From Anaerolineaceae bacterium UBA4775 (GTDB lineage: Bacteria > Chloroflexota > Anaerolineae > Anaerolineales > Anaerolineaceae), in assembly GCA_002403205.1 (NCBI GenBank), contig DHHJ01000031.1, positions 1-32,400 on the forward strand: a stretch of 32,400 nt of DNA, written 5' to 3'. A program made the translations under genes and the position numbers. The first letter of the stretch is position 1, and every line of letters starts with the position of its first letter. Shown here one piece after another: positions 1 to 8,039 of the stretch. The notes below the pieces were generated by a model. It searched no databases. It was not told the DNA's origin and saw nothing but the letters and a program-made list of their open reading frames with translations.

Positions 1-32
1 GCTTGCTGCGGGGAGGTTTCATTTTCAAGTTA

Positions 33-84
33 ACCTCAGAGGTAAGGCTGACTGAAAAGTATTCACAGCGGATGGTGTTTTCAG
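33..84. repeat. Two small inverted repeats upstream of the lepA promoter
   Basis: ACCTC-A-GAGGT (33-43) is a perfect 5-bp inverted repeat around one base. CTGAAAA (52-58) and TTTTCAG (78-84) form a 7-bp inverted repeat with a 19-nt spacer, ending two bases before the putative -35 box. They could be operator half-sites or chance. There is no T-run, so neither looks like a terminator. No gene was recognised in positions 1-197. Confidence 0.25.
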
Positions 85-85
85 C

Positions 86-113
86 TTGACCTTGGTGTTT
101 TTGCGCGTACAAT
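86..113 (+). promoter_or_regulatory. Putative sigma-70 promoter of the lepA operon
   Basis: TTGACC (86-91) and TACAAT (108-113) are separated by 16 nt, a near-consensus housekeeping promoter. Transcription would start near 120, giving a leader of about 78 nt to the lepA ATG. A second -10-like hexamer, TATACT (184-189), ends 8 nt before the ATG but has no convincing -35 box; if used, it would give a nearly leaderless lepA transcript. Confidence 0.55.
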
Positions 114-197
114 GATTGTTTTGCTGGATAAAGATTGGAATGAACCGGAAGACGAGCGATATTTCCCTAAGGTCGTTTTCGGTTATACTCGTTGCTT

Positions 198-1997
198 ATG
201 ATTGATAATGTAAGAAATTTCTGCATCATCGCTCACGTGGACCACGGAAAATCCACGCTGGCTGACCGCATGCTCCAGATGACCGGTACCATTGCAGACC
301 GTGACATGACCGAGCAGGTGCTGGACAGTATGGACCTTGAGCGGGAAAAAGGCGTCACGATCAAGGCTTCGGCAGTGCGCATGGCTTATCAGCACACCGA
401 TGGACAGACTTATGCCTTGAATTTGATCGATACTCCCGGTCATGTGGATTTTAGCTACGAGGTCAGCAGGGCGCTGGAAGCCTGTGAGGGTGCGGTGCTG
501 GTTGTGGACGCAGCCCAGGGTATCGAAGCGCAGACCCTGGCCAACCTGTACCTGGCCCTGGAAGCCAACCTGGCCATCATCCCGGTGATCAACAAAATTG
601 ACCTGGCCTCAGCACAAACGGAAGCCGTAGCGGAAGACTTGCACAACCTTTTGGGAACGCCCATGGAGGAGATCATCCAAATCTCTGCCAAGCAGGGATT
701 GCATGTTGACCGGGTGCTCCAGGCAATCGTGGAGCGCATTGATCCGCCAAAGGGCGAGGATGACCAGCCGCTGGAAGCCTTGATCTTCGACTCGCATTAC
801 GATTTGTACAAAGGCGTTGTCGCGTATGTGCGGGTGTTCAACGGCAAGATCACCCGTGACGATGACCTGTTGATGATGGGCACTAAAATTAAGACCTCAC
901 CCGTGGAAATAGGCATTTTTGCACCTGACCTTAAGCCTATCCAGATGCTAAAAGCTGGCGATGTGGGTTATATCGCTACGGGGTTGAAGACGGTCTCGGA
1001 ATGCCGGGTGGGTGACACGATCACTTTTGCATCTGGCGGTGTTGAACAACCGCTCCCTGGTTACCGGCAGGCGAAACCCATGGTGTTTGCCGGGGTTTAC
1101 CCAACAGAAGGCGAAGATTACGCAGATCTACGTGATGCCCTTGAAAAGCTCCAGCTGAATGACGCTTCACTGACCTTTGAACCCGAAACCTCCGAAGCAC
1201 TTAACTTTGGCTTCAGGTGCGGTTTTTTGGGGCTGTTCCATATGGAAATCATCCAGGAACGGCTTGAACGTGAATATGATATGGACGTTGTTTTCACGGC
1301 ACCGTCGGTTGAATACCGAGTTAAGCTCAACAACGGCGAAACCCTCAGGATCTCCTCGCCTGCAGACCTGCCAGACGAGAACCTGATCGACCAAATCCTG
1401 GAGCCCTGGATGGACTTGACCATTTTTACACCCACCGACTATTATGGTGTGGTGATGGACCTGGTCAGACGTAAGCGGGGTGTATTCATTACACAGGAAT
1501 ATCCCTCGCCAACACGGGTGCAAATCGAATGTGAAATCCCCCTGTCTGAACTGATCATCGATTTCTTCGATCAGCTCAAATCGGGCACGCGCGGCTATGC
1601 CTCCATGGACTACGCGTTCAAAGAGTACCGACCTGAAAACCTGGTCAAAGTGGAGATACTGGTCAATGGGGAGTCTGTTGATGCGTTGACGGCCATCGTG
1701 CACAAAGACGATGCCTATCACAAGGGCCAGGCTTTGGTCTCGCGTCTCAAAGAACTTATCCCCAGGCAGCTTTTTACCATCCCTGTGCAAGCTTATTCAC
1801 AGGGCCGAGTGATCTCAAGGGCCAATGTGAAAGCCTTGCGCAAAGATGTGCTCTCAAAGTGTTACGGAGGCGACATCACACGCAAGAAGAAACTGCTCGA
1901 AAAGCAGAAAAAAGGTAAGCGCCGGATGAAGATGGTGGGCAATGTTGAGATCCCACAGGAAGCCTTTATGGCGATCCTGCGATTGGATAAATCGTGA
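198..1997 (+). CDS. lepA: Elongation factor 4 (LepA), ribosome-associated GTPase
   Basis: This is translational GTPase EF-4, which acts on stalled or mistranslocated ribosomes and is linked to membrane association and ribosome assembly. The G-domain motifs are intact: G1 AHVDHGKS (residues 12-19), the switch I threonine in GVTIKA (about 54), G3 DTPGH (78-82), G4 NKID (132-135) and G5 SAK (163-165). The 599-aa length is typical and the C-terminal LepA-specific region is present, with its basic end rich in KKK and KGKRR. ATG at 198 fits the family start; an in-frame TTG at 192 is possible. No clear Shine-Dalgarno sequence precedes either. The TGA stop overlaps the GTG of the next gene by 4 nt (GTGA), suggesting translational coupling to envelope genes. 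Confidence 0.97.
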   Translation: MIDNVRNFCIIAHVDHGKSTLADRMLQMTGTIADRDMTEQVLDSMDLEREKGVTIKASAVRMAYQHTDGQTYALNLIDTPGHVDFSYEVSRALEACEGAVLVVDAAQGIEAQTLANLYLALEANLAIIPVINKIDLASAQTEAVAEDLHNLLGTPMEEIIQISAKQGLHVDRVLQAIVERIDPPKGEDDQPLEALIFDSHYDLYKGVVAYVRVFNGKITRDDDLLMMGTKIKTSPVEIGIFAPDLKPIQMLKAGDVGYIATGLKTVSECRVGDTITFASGGVEQPLPGYRQAKPMVFAGVYPTEGEDYADLRDALEKLQLNDASLTFEPETSEALNFGFRCGFLGLFHMEIIQERLEREYDMDVVFTAPSVEYRVKLNNGETLRISSPADLPDENLIDQILEPWMDLTIFTPTDYYGVVMDLVRRKRGVFITQEYPSPTRVQIECEIPLSELIIDFFDQLKSGTRGYASMDYAFKEYRPENLVKVEILVNGESVDALTAIVHKDDAYHKGQALVSRLKELIPRQLFTIPVQAYSQGRVISRANVKALRKDVLSKCYGGDITRKKKLLEKQKKGKRRMKMVGNVEIPQEAFMAILRLDKS

Positions 1998-3010
1998 CCG
2001 AGAAACCCCGCATCCCCAAAATTCTACGCTGGATGGTGCCGCTGGTGATCAGCGGCCTGGCCATTTGGCTGGTTCTGCGTGAAATTGAGCTTTCGCTGTT
2101 TGTTGAGCACCTGGCGCGAATGCGCTGGCAGACCCTGCTTTTAGCATCCGGGGTCTATTTTATCAGCTATGCCCTGCGGGCATTTTGCTGGTTTATCCTG
2201 CTGAGAAGGAAGGTCTCTTACAAAGATGCTTTCTTTACCATGGGGGTGGGGTATTTGTTGAACAACATCTTCCCGTTTCGCATGGGTGAGATCGGCCGGG
2301 CGGTCATGCTGGATGAGACCAACCGCACAACGCCCCTGGAGGTATTCTCAAGTGTAATTGTCGAGCGGATCTTTGACGTCTTCCTGGCAACCATTTTTAT
2401 CTTGAGTGTGCTGCCGCGCATCTTGAGTGAGGGCTACGATCAGCGGGTGATCCTGGCAGCCTTCATCATGGCAGTGGTCGGTCTGATCGTATTAATTTTA
2501 CTGGCCAAATTCCGAGAACATGTCGTCAACGTTTTGCACCGTTGGGGCGAACGCTCTGATTTTATCGACAATTGGGTCAGCCCCAAAGTGATGCACGCCC
2601 TGGAAGGATTTTCTGTGCTCACAGACCCCAAGGCATTTTTGCTGGCATTTGGCAGCCTAGCGCTGAGCTGGGGGCTCGCTTTTGGGAAGAATTTTCTCAT
2701 TTTTAATAACTTGCAGCCTAATCCGCCATTCTGGTGGATGATCTTTGTGCTGTCTGCCGGGGCGTTTGGCGCAGCGCTGCCCTCCGCTCCCGCGGGATTG
2801 GGAGTTTATGAAGGTGTGGTGGTGGCATCCTTTGCTCTACTGGGGGTTGGAACGGAATTGGCTTTCACCCATGCGATTGTGACGCACGCAATGGTCTTTG
2901 TGTATGCGAACCTGATTGGGTTGGTCGGGTTAAGACTGCGTGGCGAAGCCCTGGTCGCTTTCATCGAGCGGGTGCTCAAACGTCCACCCAAGGTGCACGC
3001 TGTTGAGTGA
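1994..3010 (+). CDS. LPG_synthase_TM / UPF0104 family membrane protein
   Basis: This 338-aa polytopic membrane protein has about seven to eight hydrophobic segments. It belongs to the family of the flippase-like transmembrane region of lysylphosphatidylglycerol synthase (also AglD-like proteins). Visible family hallmarks are the block YLLNNIFPFRMGEIGRA followed by VIVERIFD, and the late loop with PSAPAGLGVYEG. It lacks the cytoplasmic aminoacyl-transferase domain of full MprF, so lysine transfer to lipid is not implied. The role is more likely lipid or polyprenyl-linked substrate handling. The GTG start sits in a 4-nt GTGA overlap with lepA, and the stop overlaps the GTG of the following glycosyltransferase in the same way. 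The neighbouring glycosyltransferase and methyltransferases point to glycolipid or surface glycan assembly. Confidence 0.85.
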   Translation: MTEKPRIPKILRWMVPLVISGLAIWLVLREIELSLFVEHLARMRWQTLLLASGVYFISYALRAFCWFILLRRKVSYKDAFFTMGVGYLLNNIFPFRMGEIGRAVMLDETNRTTPLEVFSSVIVERIFDVFLATIFILSVLPRILSEGYDQRVILAAFIMAVVGLIVLILLAKFREHVVNVLHRWGERSDFIDNWVSPKVMHALEGFSVLTDPKAFLLAFGSLALSWGLAFGKNFLIFNNLQPNPPFWWMIFVLSAGAFGAALPSAPAGLGVYEGVVVASFALLGVGTELAFTHAIVTHAMVFVYANLIGLVGLRLRGEALVAFIERVLKRPPKVHAVE

Positions 3011-4167
3011 CGGCCATGAGAATCTTAATCGCCCTGACATATTATCAACCGCATAAATCCGGCCTGACCGTGTACGCCGTCCGCCAGGCACGCGCCTTGG
3101 CTGAGATGGGGCATCAGGTCACGGTGTTAACTTCACAATATGACCCCGCTTTACCCGAACGAGAACACACGGATGGCATCCAGGTAGTTCGGCTGCCAGT
3201 TGCTGTTCGCCTTTCTAAAGGTGTGATCATGCCGAGCATGCCGCTCCAGGCCTGGAAGTTGGTCGGCGAGGCAGATGTTGTCAACCTGCATGTCCCCCAG
3301 ATGGACGCAGCATTGATCGCTTTTTTTGCAAAACTGCGCAATAAACCTGTGGTGCTGACCTATCATTGTGATTTGCAGATGCCGAAGGGATTATTCAACC
3401 AAGTGGCGGGGTTTGCAGCCCACCTGGCAAATCACATTTCGGCGCGTTTGGCGGACGTGATCGTGCACAATACGCGTGATTTTGCGGAACACTCCTCTTT
3501 TTTACGGCGCTATTTACATAAGTTAACTGTCATCCAACCCCCGATCATAGGCGCTGACGTTTCTCAAGTGGATGTTCATGCTTTTTATAATAAATTTGGG
3601 CTTGACCCCAGCCGGCGGATCGTCGGTATGGTGGCACGGCTGGCCACGGAGAAGGGGGTCGAATACCTGGTTCACGCGATGCCCGAGGTACTGCGAGCCT
3701 ATCCTGATGCGCAGGTTGTGTTTGTGGGTGAATATCAGCAAGTGTTTGGTGAACAGGCGTATAAAGAAAAATTGCTCCCGATGATCGAGCCCTTGGGCGA
3801 CCACTGGGCTTTTTTAGGCGTGGTCAGTGAAAAGGATAAAGCGGCTTTCTACGAAGTCTGTGATGTGCTGGTCTTGCCGAGCATCAATAGCACAGAATCC
3901 TTCGGCATGGTTCAGATTGAGGCGTTGACCTGCGGCACCCCTGTGGTGGCGACCGACCTGCCAGGCGTTCGGCAAGCCGTGATCACCACCGGGCAGGGGA
4001 AAATTGTGCCGCCCATGAATGCGGACGCGCTGGCTCAGGCGATCATTGAGATCCTTGAATCTGGCGTAAGGGTAGAAGCCAAGCAAATGCTAACCATTTC
4101 AAAGCATTATTCACCGCAGTCTGTGGCGAAGGCCTATGACGCGCTTTTTCGAAAATTAAGGGGATAA
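3007..4167 (+). CDS. GT4-family glycosyltransferase
   Basis: This is a retaining GT-B glycosyltransferase of the GT4 type, predicted cytoplasmic or peripheral, transferring a sugar from a nucleotide donor. The N-terminal acceptor half starts with MRILIALTYYQP and a Gly-rich turn (KSGLTVYA). The C-terminal donor half has GMVARLATEKGVEYL and the E-x7-E motif (E297 and E305, in ESFGMVQIE) followed by a CGTPVVATDLPG block. The 386-aa length is normal. Two starts are possible: GTG 3007, overlapping the previous stop by 4 nt, or ATG 3016, which matches the usual MRIL family start. Neither has a strong Shine-Dalgarno sequence, so the upstream overlap suggests coupling. The substrate cannot be read from sequence; PIM mannosyltransferase-like or similar lipid glycosylation is a guess from context. 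Confidence 0.9.
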   Translation: MTAMRILIALTYYQPHKSGLTVYAVRQARALAEMGHQVTVLTSQYDPALPEREHTDGIQVVRLPVAVRLSKGVIMPSMPLQAWKLVGEADVVNLHVPQMDAALIAFFAKLRNKPVVLTYHCDLQMPKGLFNQVAGFAAHLANHISARLADVIVHNTRDFAEHSSFLRRYLHKLTVIQPPIIGADVSQVDVHAFYNKFGLDPSRRIVGMVARLATEKGVEYLVHAMPEVLRAYPDAQVVFVGEYQQVFGEQAYKEKLLPMIEPLGDHWAFLGVVSEKDKAAFYEVCDVLVLPSINSTESFGMVQIEALTCGTPVVATDLPGVRQAVITTGQGKIVPPMNADALAQAIIEILESGVRVEAKQMLTISKHYSPQSVAKAYDALFRKLRG

Positions 4168-4168
4168 A

Positions 4169-4966
4169 ATGGACAGCTGGCAACTGGACGAAATTCTCTG
4201 GCGGCATATCGGCAGCCTGCCCTATTTTCGGGGATTTTTGCGCGCGGTTGAGGATCGGTTTTACCAGGAAATCCCACTGAGCCCCCCCGTTCTGGACCTG
4301 GGTTCAGGCGATGGTCACTTTGCCAGCGCTGCTTTTGATCACCAGCTGGATGTGGGCCTGGATCCGTGGGTGGCGCCGACCCTTGAAGCCCGCCAGCGGG
4401 GGGCTTACCGCATGCTGGTTTTAGGCGCAGGCGGGCGGATTCCCTTCAAAGATGGTTCGTTTGCCACGGTGACCAGCACTTCGGTTTTAGAACATATCCC
4501 AGACCTTGCACCGGTGCTGTCAGAAGTTGCCCGTGTGCTCCGACCGGGTGGGCGGTTTGTGTTTTGTGTGCCGAACCACCGTTTCCCCGAATCCTTATGG
4601 GGACGCAAGGCCTTGACCCGCATCGGCTTGCCAAGGCTGGGTGAAGCTTACAGCCGCTGGTTCAATCGTATCGCCCGCCATGCGCACACCGATTCGCCAG
4701 TAGTGTGGGAAGGCCGGCTCGCCGAGGCAGGGTTTGACCTGCTGGAAACCTGGGATTATTTTCCGCCGAAAGCTTTGACCATCCTCGAATGGGGACACCC
4801 CCTGGGGCTGCCTGCGCTGCTGTGGAAAAAGGTGCTGGGGCGCTGGGTGCTCGTCCCGGCGCGTTGGAACCTGGCCATCCCGTGGCGGTTGACACGGCCA
4901 TTTATGGATGATCCCCGGTCAGCAGAGGGGGTTTGCTCGTTTTTCTTCGCCCGGAGGCGACCATGA
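4169..4966 (+). CDS. Class I SAM-dependent methyltransferase (type 11-like)
   Basis: This 265-aa protein has a Rossmann-fold SAM-binding core. Motif I is VLDLGSGDGH (residues 41-50), an acidic post-I position lies in DVGLDPW, and the later VLRPGGRFVF segment is typical of Methyltransf_11/25 enzymes. The ATG lies one base after the previous TAA and is preceded by AAGGGG at a good Shine-Dalgarno distance, so the start is secure. It is embedded between a glycosyltransferase and an FkbM-type methyltransferase, so a sugar or lipid-linked glycan acceptor is plausible. The acceptor itself is not determinable. The stop overlaps the next ATG (ATGA). Confidence 0.88.
   Translation: MDSWQLDEILWRHIGSLPYFRGFLRAVEDRFYQEIPLSPPVLDLGSGDGHFASAAFDHQLDVGLDPWVAPTLEARQRGAYRMLVLGAGGRIPFKDGSFATVTSTSVLEHIPDLAPVLSEVARVLRPGGRFVFCVPNHRFPESLWGRKALTRIGLPRLGEAYSRWFNRIARHAHTDSPVVWEGRLAEAGFDLLETWDYFPPKALTILEWGHPLGLPALLWKKVLGRWVLVPARWNLAIPWRLTRPFMDDPRSAEGVCSFFFARRRP
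4953..4957 (+). promoter_or_regulatory. Shine-Dalgarno deciding the FkbM start
   Basis: GGAGG lies 5 nt before ATG 4963. This favours that ATG over an in-frame TTG 30 nt upstream (4933), which would only add residues translated from the end of the previous gene. Confidence 0.75.
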
Positions 4967-5772
4967 GACTGGGGCGAGCCTTGGGTTATTACGGCTATTC
5001 GCTGATCGAGCTGATCCTCAAGATTAAGAACTGGCCTGCCCTGTTGCCCCTTTTTTTGGGAAGAACCTCTTCTGAACACCGCATAATTAAATTGCGTCAC
5101 CTTCCGCTTGCGTTCTTGGTGCGCAGCGCAATGGATGTGTGGTCGGTCAAGGAGACCTTTTTTGACCAGTTTTATACCCGCTACAGCCTGCCCGTGCAGG
5201 ATGGTTGGACGGTGGTGGATGTTGGCGCCGGTATCGGTGATTTTAGCATTTTTGCTGCCCAGGCAAACCCATCTGGGATGGTTTATGCCTTCGAACCCTT
5301 TCCGGACTCCTACGCGCTGTTGATCCAAAACCTGGCTGAAAACCAGGTTGAGAATGTGCATGCCTTCCAAAAAGCCGTTTGGAGCAAGGGAGGTGAATTG
5401 GAATTGGATCTGAGCTCGGGGGAACCACTGCAATTTACCAGCCAGGATAAACTGGCAACCGACAAACCAGCTGATGTGATCAACATTGAGGCTTTACCCT
5501 TAGAGCAGGTAATATCGGCAGAAAACCTAGAAAGCATTGACCTGCTGAAAATGGACTGCGAAGGCGCTGAATACGAGATCCTTTTCGGTGCTCAACCGCA
5601 GACGCTGGCACAAATTGAGCGGATCATCCTGGAATACCATGACCTCGATCAAAACCGCAATCACAGTGCGCTGGCAGCCTATTTGGAAGAACAGGGCTAC
5701 CGAGTCACCTGTCATGGCAACCTTGTCCACGATCATCTTGGCTACCTGTATGCCGAAAAAGGTTTGCGCTAA
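4963..5772 (+). CDS. FkbM-family SAM-dependent methyltransferase
   Basis: This 269-aa enzyme has an FkbM-type methyltransferase domain from about residue 80. The SAM site is VVDVGAGIGDFS (84-95), followed by an acidic loop in VYAFEPFPDSY. The family signature LLKMDCEGAEYE (M197-D198-C199-E200-G201-A202-E203) is present. FkbM enzymes O-methylate sugars, polyketides or related acceptors. The first 60 residues are hydrophobic and basic, like a membrane-surface anchor. Start ATG 4963 has GGAGG 5 nt upstream and a 4-nt ATGA overlap with the previous gene. It is probably the last gene of the lepA transcription unit, because a new promoter follows at 5828. Its likely job is methyl capping of an envelope glycan. 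Confidence 0.88.
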   Translation: MRLGRALGYYGYSLIELILKIKNWPALLPLFLGRTSSEHRIIKLRHLPLAFLVRSAMDVWSVKETFFDQFYTRYSLPVQDGWTVVDVGAGIGDFSIFAAQANPSGMVYAFEPFPDSYALLIQNLAENQVENVHAFQKAVWSKGGELELDLSSGEPLQFTSQDKLATDKPADVINIEALPLEQVISAENLESIDLLKMDCEGAEYEILFGAQPQTLAQIERIILEYHDLDQNRNHSALAAYLEEQGYRVTCHGNLVHDHLGYLYAEKGLR

Positions 5773-5827
5773 GCCTCTCAAAGGATTGCGGGCGATTCCT
5801 GGCCTAACCAATGCGTGCATGGCGGTG

Positions 5828-5856
5828 TTGTCAGGATATGACCAGTAGGGTATGAT
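5828..5856 (+). promoter_or_regulatory. Putative sigma-70 promoter of the GT39-like gene
   Basis: TTGTCA (5828-5833), a 17-nt spacer and TATGAT (5851-5856) make a strong promoter candidate in the 125-nt gap between the FkbM gene and the next gene. A start site near 5863 would leave about 35 nt of leader without an obvious Shine-Dalgarno sequence. No terminator hairpin was seen between 5773 and 5827. Confidence 0.6.
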
Positions 5857-5897
5857 ATTCTGCGTCAGAACCGATCAACGATAACCAGTCACCAAGA

Positions 5898-8039
5898 ATG
5901 ACCCAATCATTGGATGCATTGATGACAAATTCACCAGAATCCCACCCAGTTTCTGAGCCCAGTGTTTGGGATTTCTTTGTTAACAGGTTGAAGCATTGGT
6001 TTACGCCTGTTCCTGGTGAAGAAAAACCCCCACAGGATCCCCACCTGATTAAAAGGAAGGCCTTCCCCTGGCTGACCTTTGCTGCACTCCTGCTGGCGCT
6101 GGTCGCCCAGCTGTCGCTTGAGCCCTCGCCGGGGCGGACAGCCTGGCCAGGCGTTTTGCTGTATACAGCGGCATTGATCTGTCTGCTGGCAGCTATCTTT
6201 ACCCGGGAATGGGCGCTCCCTGAGCTGGCCATTCAGGCTGCTGAACCCCTCAAAATTGAAATAAAGTTTGAAATGCTGCTGACAAGCCTATTTTTGGGGA
6301 TTCTGGCTTTCCTCTTTTTTGGGAATGGAAAATTCGGGTTGTTGAACCTGCTGGTGTGGGGGTTGGCGATCATTTTCTTCTTCTTTGCATTTTGGCCAAT
6401 GGAACACGCCCCCAAAGTAGATCTTAAAGGGCTGTGGGTGCGCTTCACCCAAAGGGGCTGGCGGATCCGGATCACACGTTGGACAGTTATCGTTCTGGCT
6501 GCTATGGCCGTGATCCTGTTCTTTAATTTTACCCGGTTGGATGCTGTGCCGCCCGAAATGGTCTCTGACCAGGCTGAAAAATTGATGGATATCAACGATA
6601 TTCTTAACGGGCACACTCCGGTCTATTTTCCACGAAATACTGGCCGAGAAAGCCTGCATTTCTATCTGAGTGCGGCTTTCATGGCGGCCTTTAACCTGGA
6701 AGTTTCATTCCTGAATTTGAAGATCGTGGCGGTTTTTGCCAACCTGCTGACTTTGTTCTTCATCTACCTGCTGGGCAAGGAGTGGGGCGATCGGTGGGTG
6801 GGGTTGGCGGCGGCGGTGTTTGCCGGGATGGCTTATTGGCCTTTGCTGTTCACGCGGTTGGCGCTGCGCATCCCTTATTATCCGTTGTTCGTAGCACCGG
6901 TGATGTATTTTATGGTGCGTGGCCTGCGCCGCCAGCACATCCCCGATGTGCTGTGGGCTGGGTTCTTCCTTGGGCTTGGTCTGCACGGCTACACGCCATT
7001 CCGGATCGTCCCCATATTGGTGGTGCTGGGTATCCTCATTTATATCCTGCACACACAGGAAAAAACCAGGCGGCTAAACGCTGTATATGCCCTGATCTTG
7101 ATAGGTTTTCTGTCCCTGTTGGTTTTTATCCCCCTGTTGCGCTTCTGGCTGGACAACCCCGATTTATTTGCTTACCGTGCGTTTTCCCGCCTGACGGGGA
7201 TGGAAGTTGGCTTCCAGAGCTCCCCGGTCATCATCTTTTTGCAGAACTTCTGGCGGGCAAGCGTGATGTTCTTCTGGGATAACGGCGTGATTTGGGCACA
7301 CTCCATACCAGGCCGGCCCGCGCTGGAGGTCGTCTCTGCGGCGCTGTATTTTTTGGGGGTGGTGAGCCTGGTCGTGCGCTACTTCAGGAAATGGGACTGG
7401 CGTGATTTGTTCATGCTCGTTTCGATCCCGATGTTGATGATGCCCTCAATCCTTTCGCTGGCTTATCCCGGTGAGAACCCCAGCTTGAATCGGTCAGCCG
7501 GTGCGGTTGTGCCGGTATTCCTGATCATTGGGTTAGCCTGTGTGACCTTGGCCCGCACCATCAAACAGCACCTGGCCGGGCGGGTTGGCAGGCTTGTCCT
7601 GGCTGCGGTGGTGATTTTGCTCTTGGTTTGGTCTGGCATGAACAATTATGACCTGGTGTTCAACCAGTATTACGCCATTTACCGAGCATCAAGCTGGAAT
7701 ACGACTGAAATTGGCAGGGTAGCGGCTTTGTTCATCGAGTCGCTGGGTTCTCCAGACACGACTTATGTGGTCGGCTATCCCCATTGGGTAGATTCGCGCC
7801 TGGTGGCGATCAACGCTGGATATCCTGGGCTGGACTTTGCCGTTTTCCCGCACCAGATTCCAGAAAAAGCAGATGACCCGCGGCCAAAAATGTTCTTTTT
7901 GAGCGTGCTGGATACTGAAAATGCCCACCTTTTGGAAGAAACATTTGAGGACGGTGTGCTGTGGCAGCACGATTCTGAGGTGCCCAACAAGAACTTCATG
8001 ATCTTCTTCGTGCCACCCGCAGCAGGAACCCAACCATGA
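5898..8039 (+). CDS. PMT/ArnT-type (GT39-like) polytopic glycosyltransferase
   Basis: This 713-aa integral membrane protein has a cytoplasmic N-terminus of about 50 residues and at least eleven hydrophobic segments. A first extracytoplasmic loop contains VPPEMVSDQAEKLMDI (217-232, acidic residues E220 and D224) followed by NTGRESLHFYL, the layout expected of polyprenyl-phosphate-sugar-dependent GT-C transferases (PMT_2). A C-terminal soluble tail of roughly 130 residues follows the last helices. The likely role is transfer of a sugar from a lipid-linked donor to protein or glycan on the outer face of the membrane. Start ATG 5898 lacks a Shine-Dalgarno sequence but sits well after a promoter. 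The stop overlaps the start of the next, related gene (ATGA at 8036-8039), so the two are probably co-translated. The acceptor is unknown. Confidence 0.82.
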   Translation: MTQSLDALMTNSPESHPVSEPSVWDFFVNRLKHWFTPVPGEEKPPQDPHLIKRKAFPWLTFAALLLALVAQLSLEPSPGRTAWPGVLLYTAALICLLAAIFTREWALPELAIQAAEPLKIEIKFEMLLTSLFLGILAFLFFGNGKFGLLNLLVWGLAIIFFFFAFWPMEHAPKVDLKGLWVRFTQRGWRIRITRWTVIVLAAMAVILFFNFTRLDAVPPEMVSDQAEKLMDINDILNGHTPVYFPRNTGRESLHFYLSAAFMAAFNLEVSFLNLKIVAVFANLLTLFFIYLLGKEWGDRWVGLAAAVFAGMAYWPLLFTRLALRIPYYPLFVAPVMYFMVRGLRRQHIPDVLWAGFFLGLGLHGYTPFRIVPILVVLGILIYILHTQEKTRRLNAVYALILIGFLSLLVFIPLLRFWLDNPDLFAYRAFSRLTGMEVGFQSSPVIIFLQNFWRASVMFFWDNGVIWAHSIPGRPALEVVSAALYFLGVVSLVVRYFRKWDWRDLFMLVSIPMLMMPSILSLAYPGENPSLNRSAGAVVPVFLIIGLACVTLARTIKQHLAGRVGRLVLAAVVILLLVWSGMNNYDLVFNQYYAIYRASSWNTTEIGRVAALFIESLGSPDTTYVVGYPHWVDSRLVAINAGYPGLDFAVFPHQIPEKADDPRPKMFFLSVLDTENAHLLEETFEDGVLWQHDSEVPNKNFMIFFVPPAAGTQP

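Noticed and set aside
1..197. Partial upstream gene at the left edge
   Set aside because: No frame entering from the left edge gives a recognisable protein end before the promoter at 86-113.
1167..1790. A 207-codon open frame antisense to lepA
   Set aside because: lepA is fully conserved across this stretch; the antisense protein matches nothing I recognise.
5773..5827. Terminator after the FkbM gene
   Set aside because: No stable stem followed by T-run could be found; end of the lepA unit is inferred only from the following promoter.
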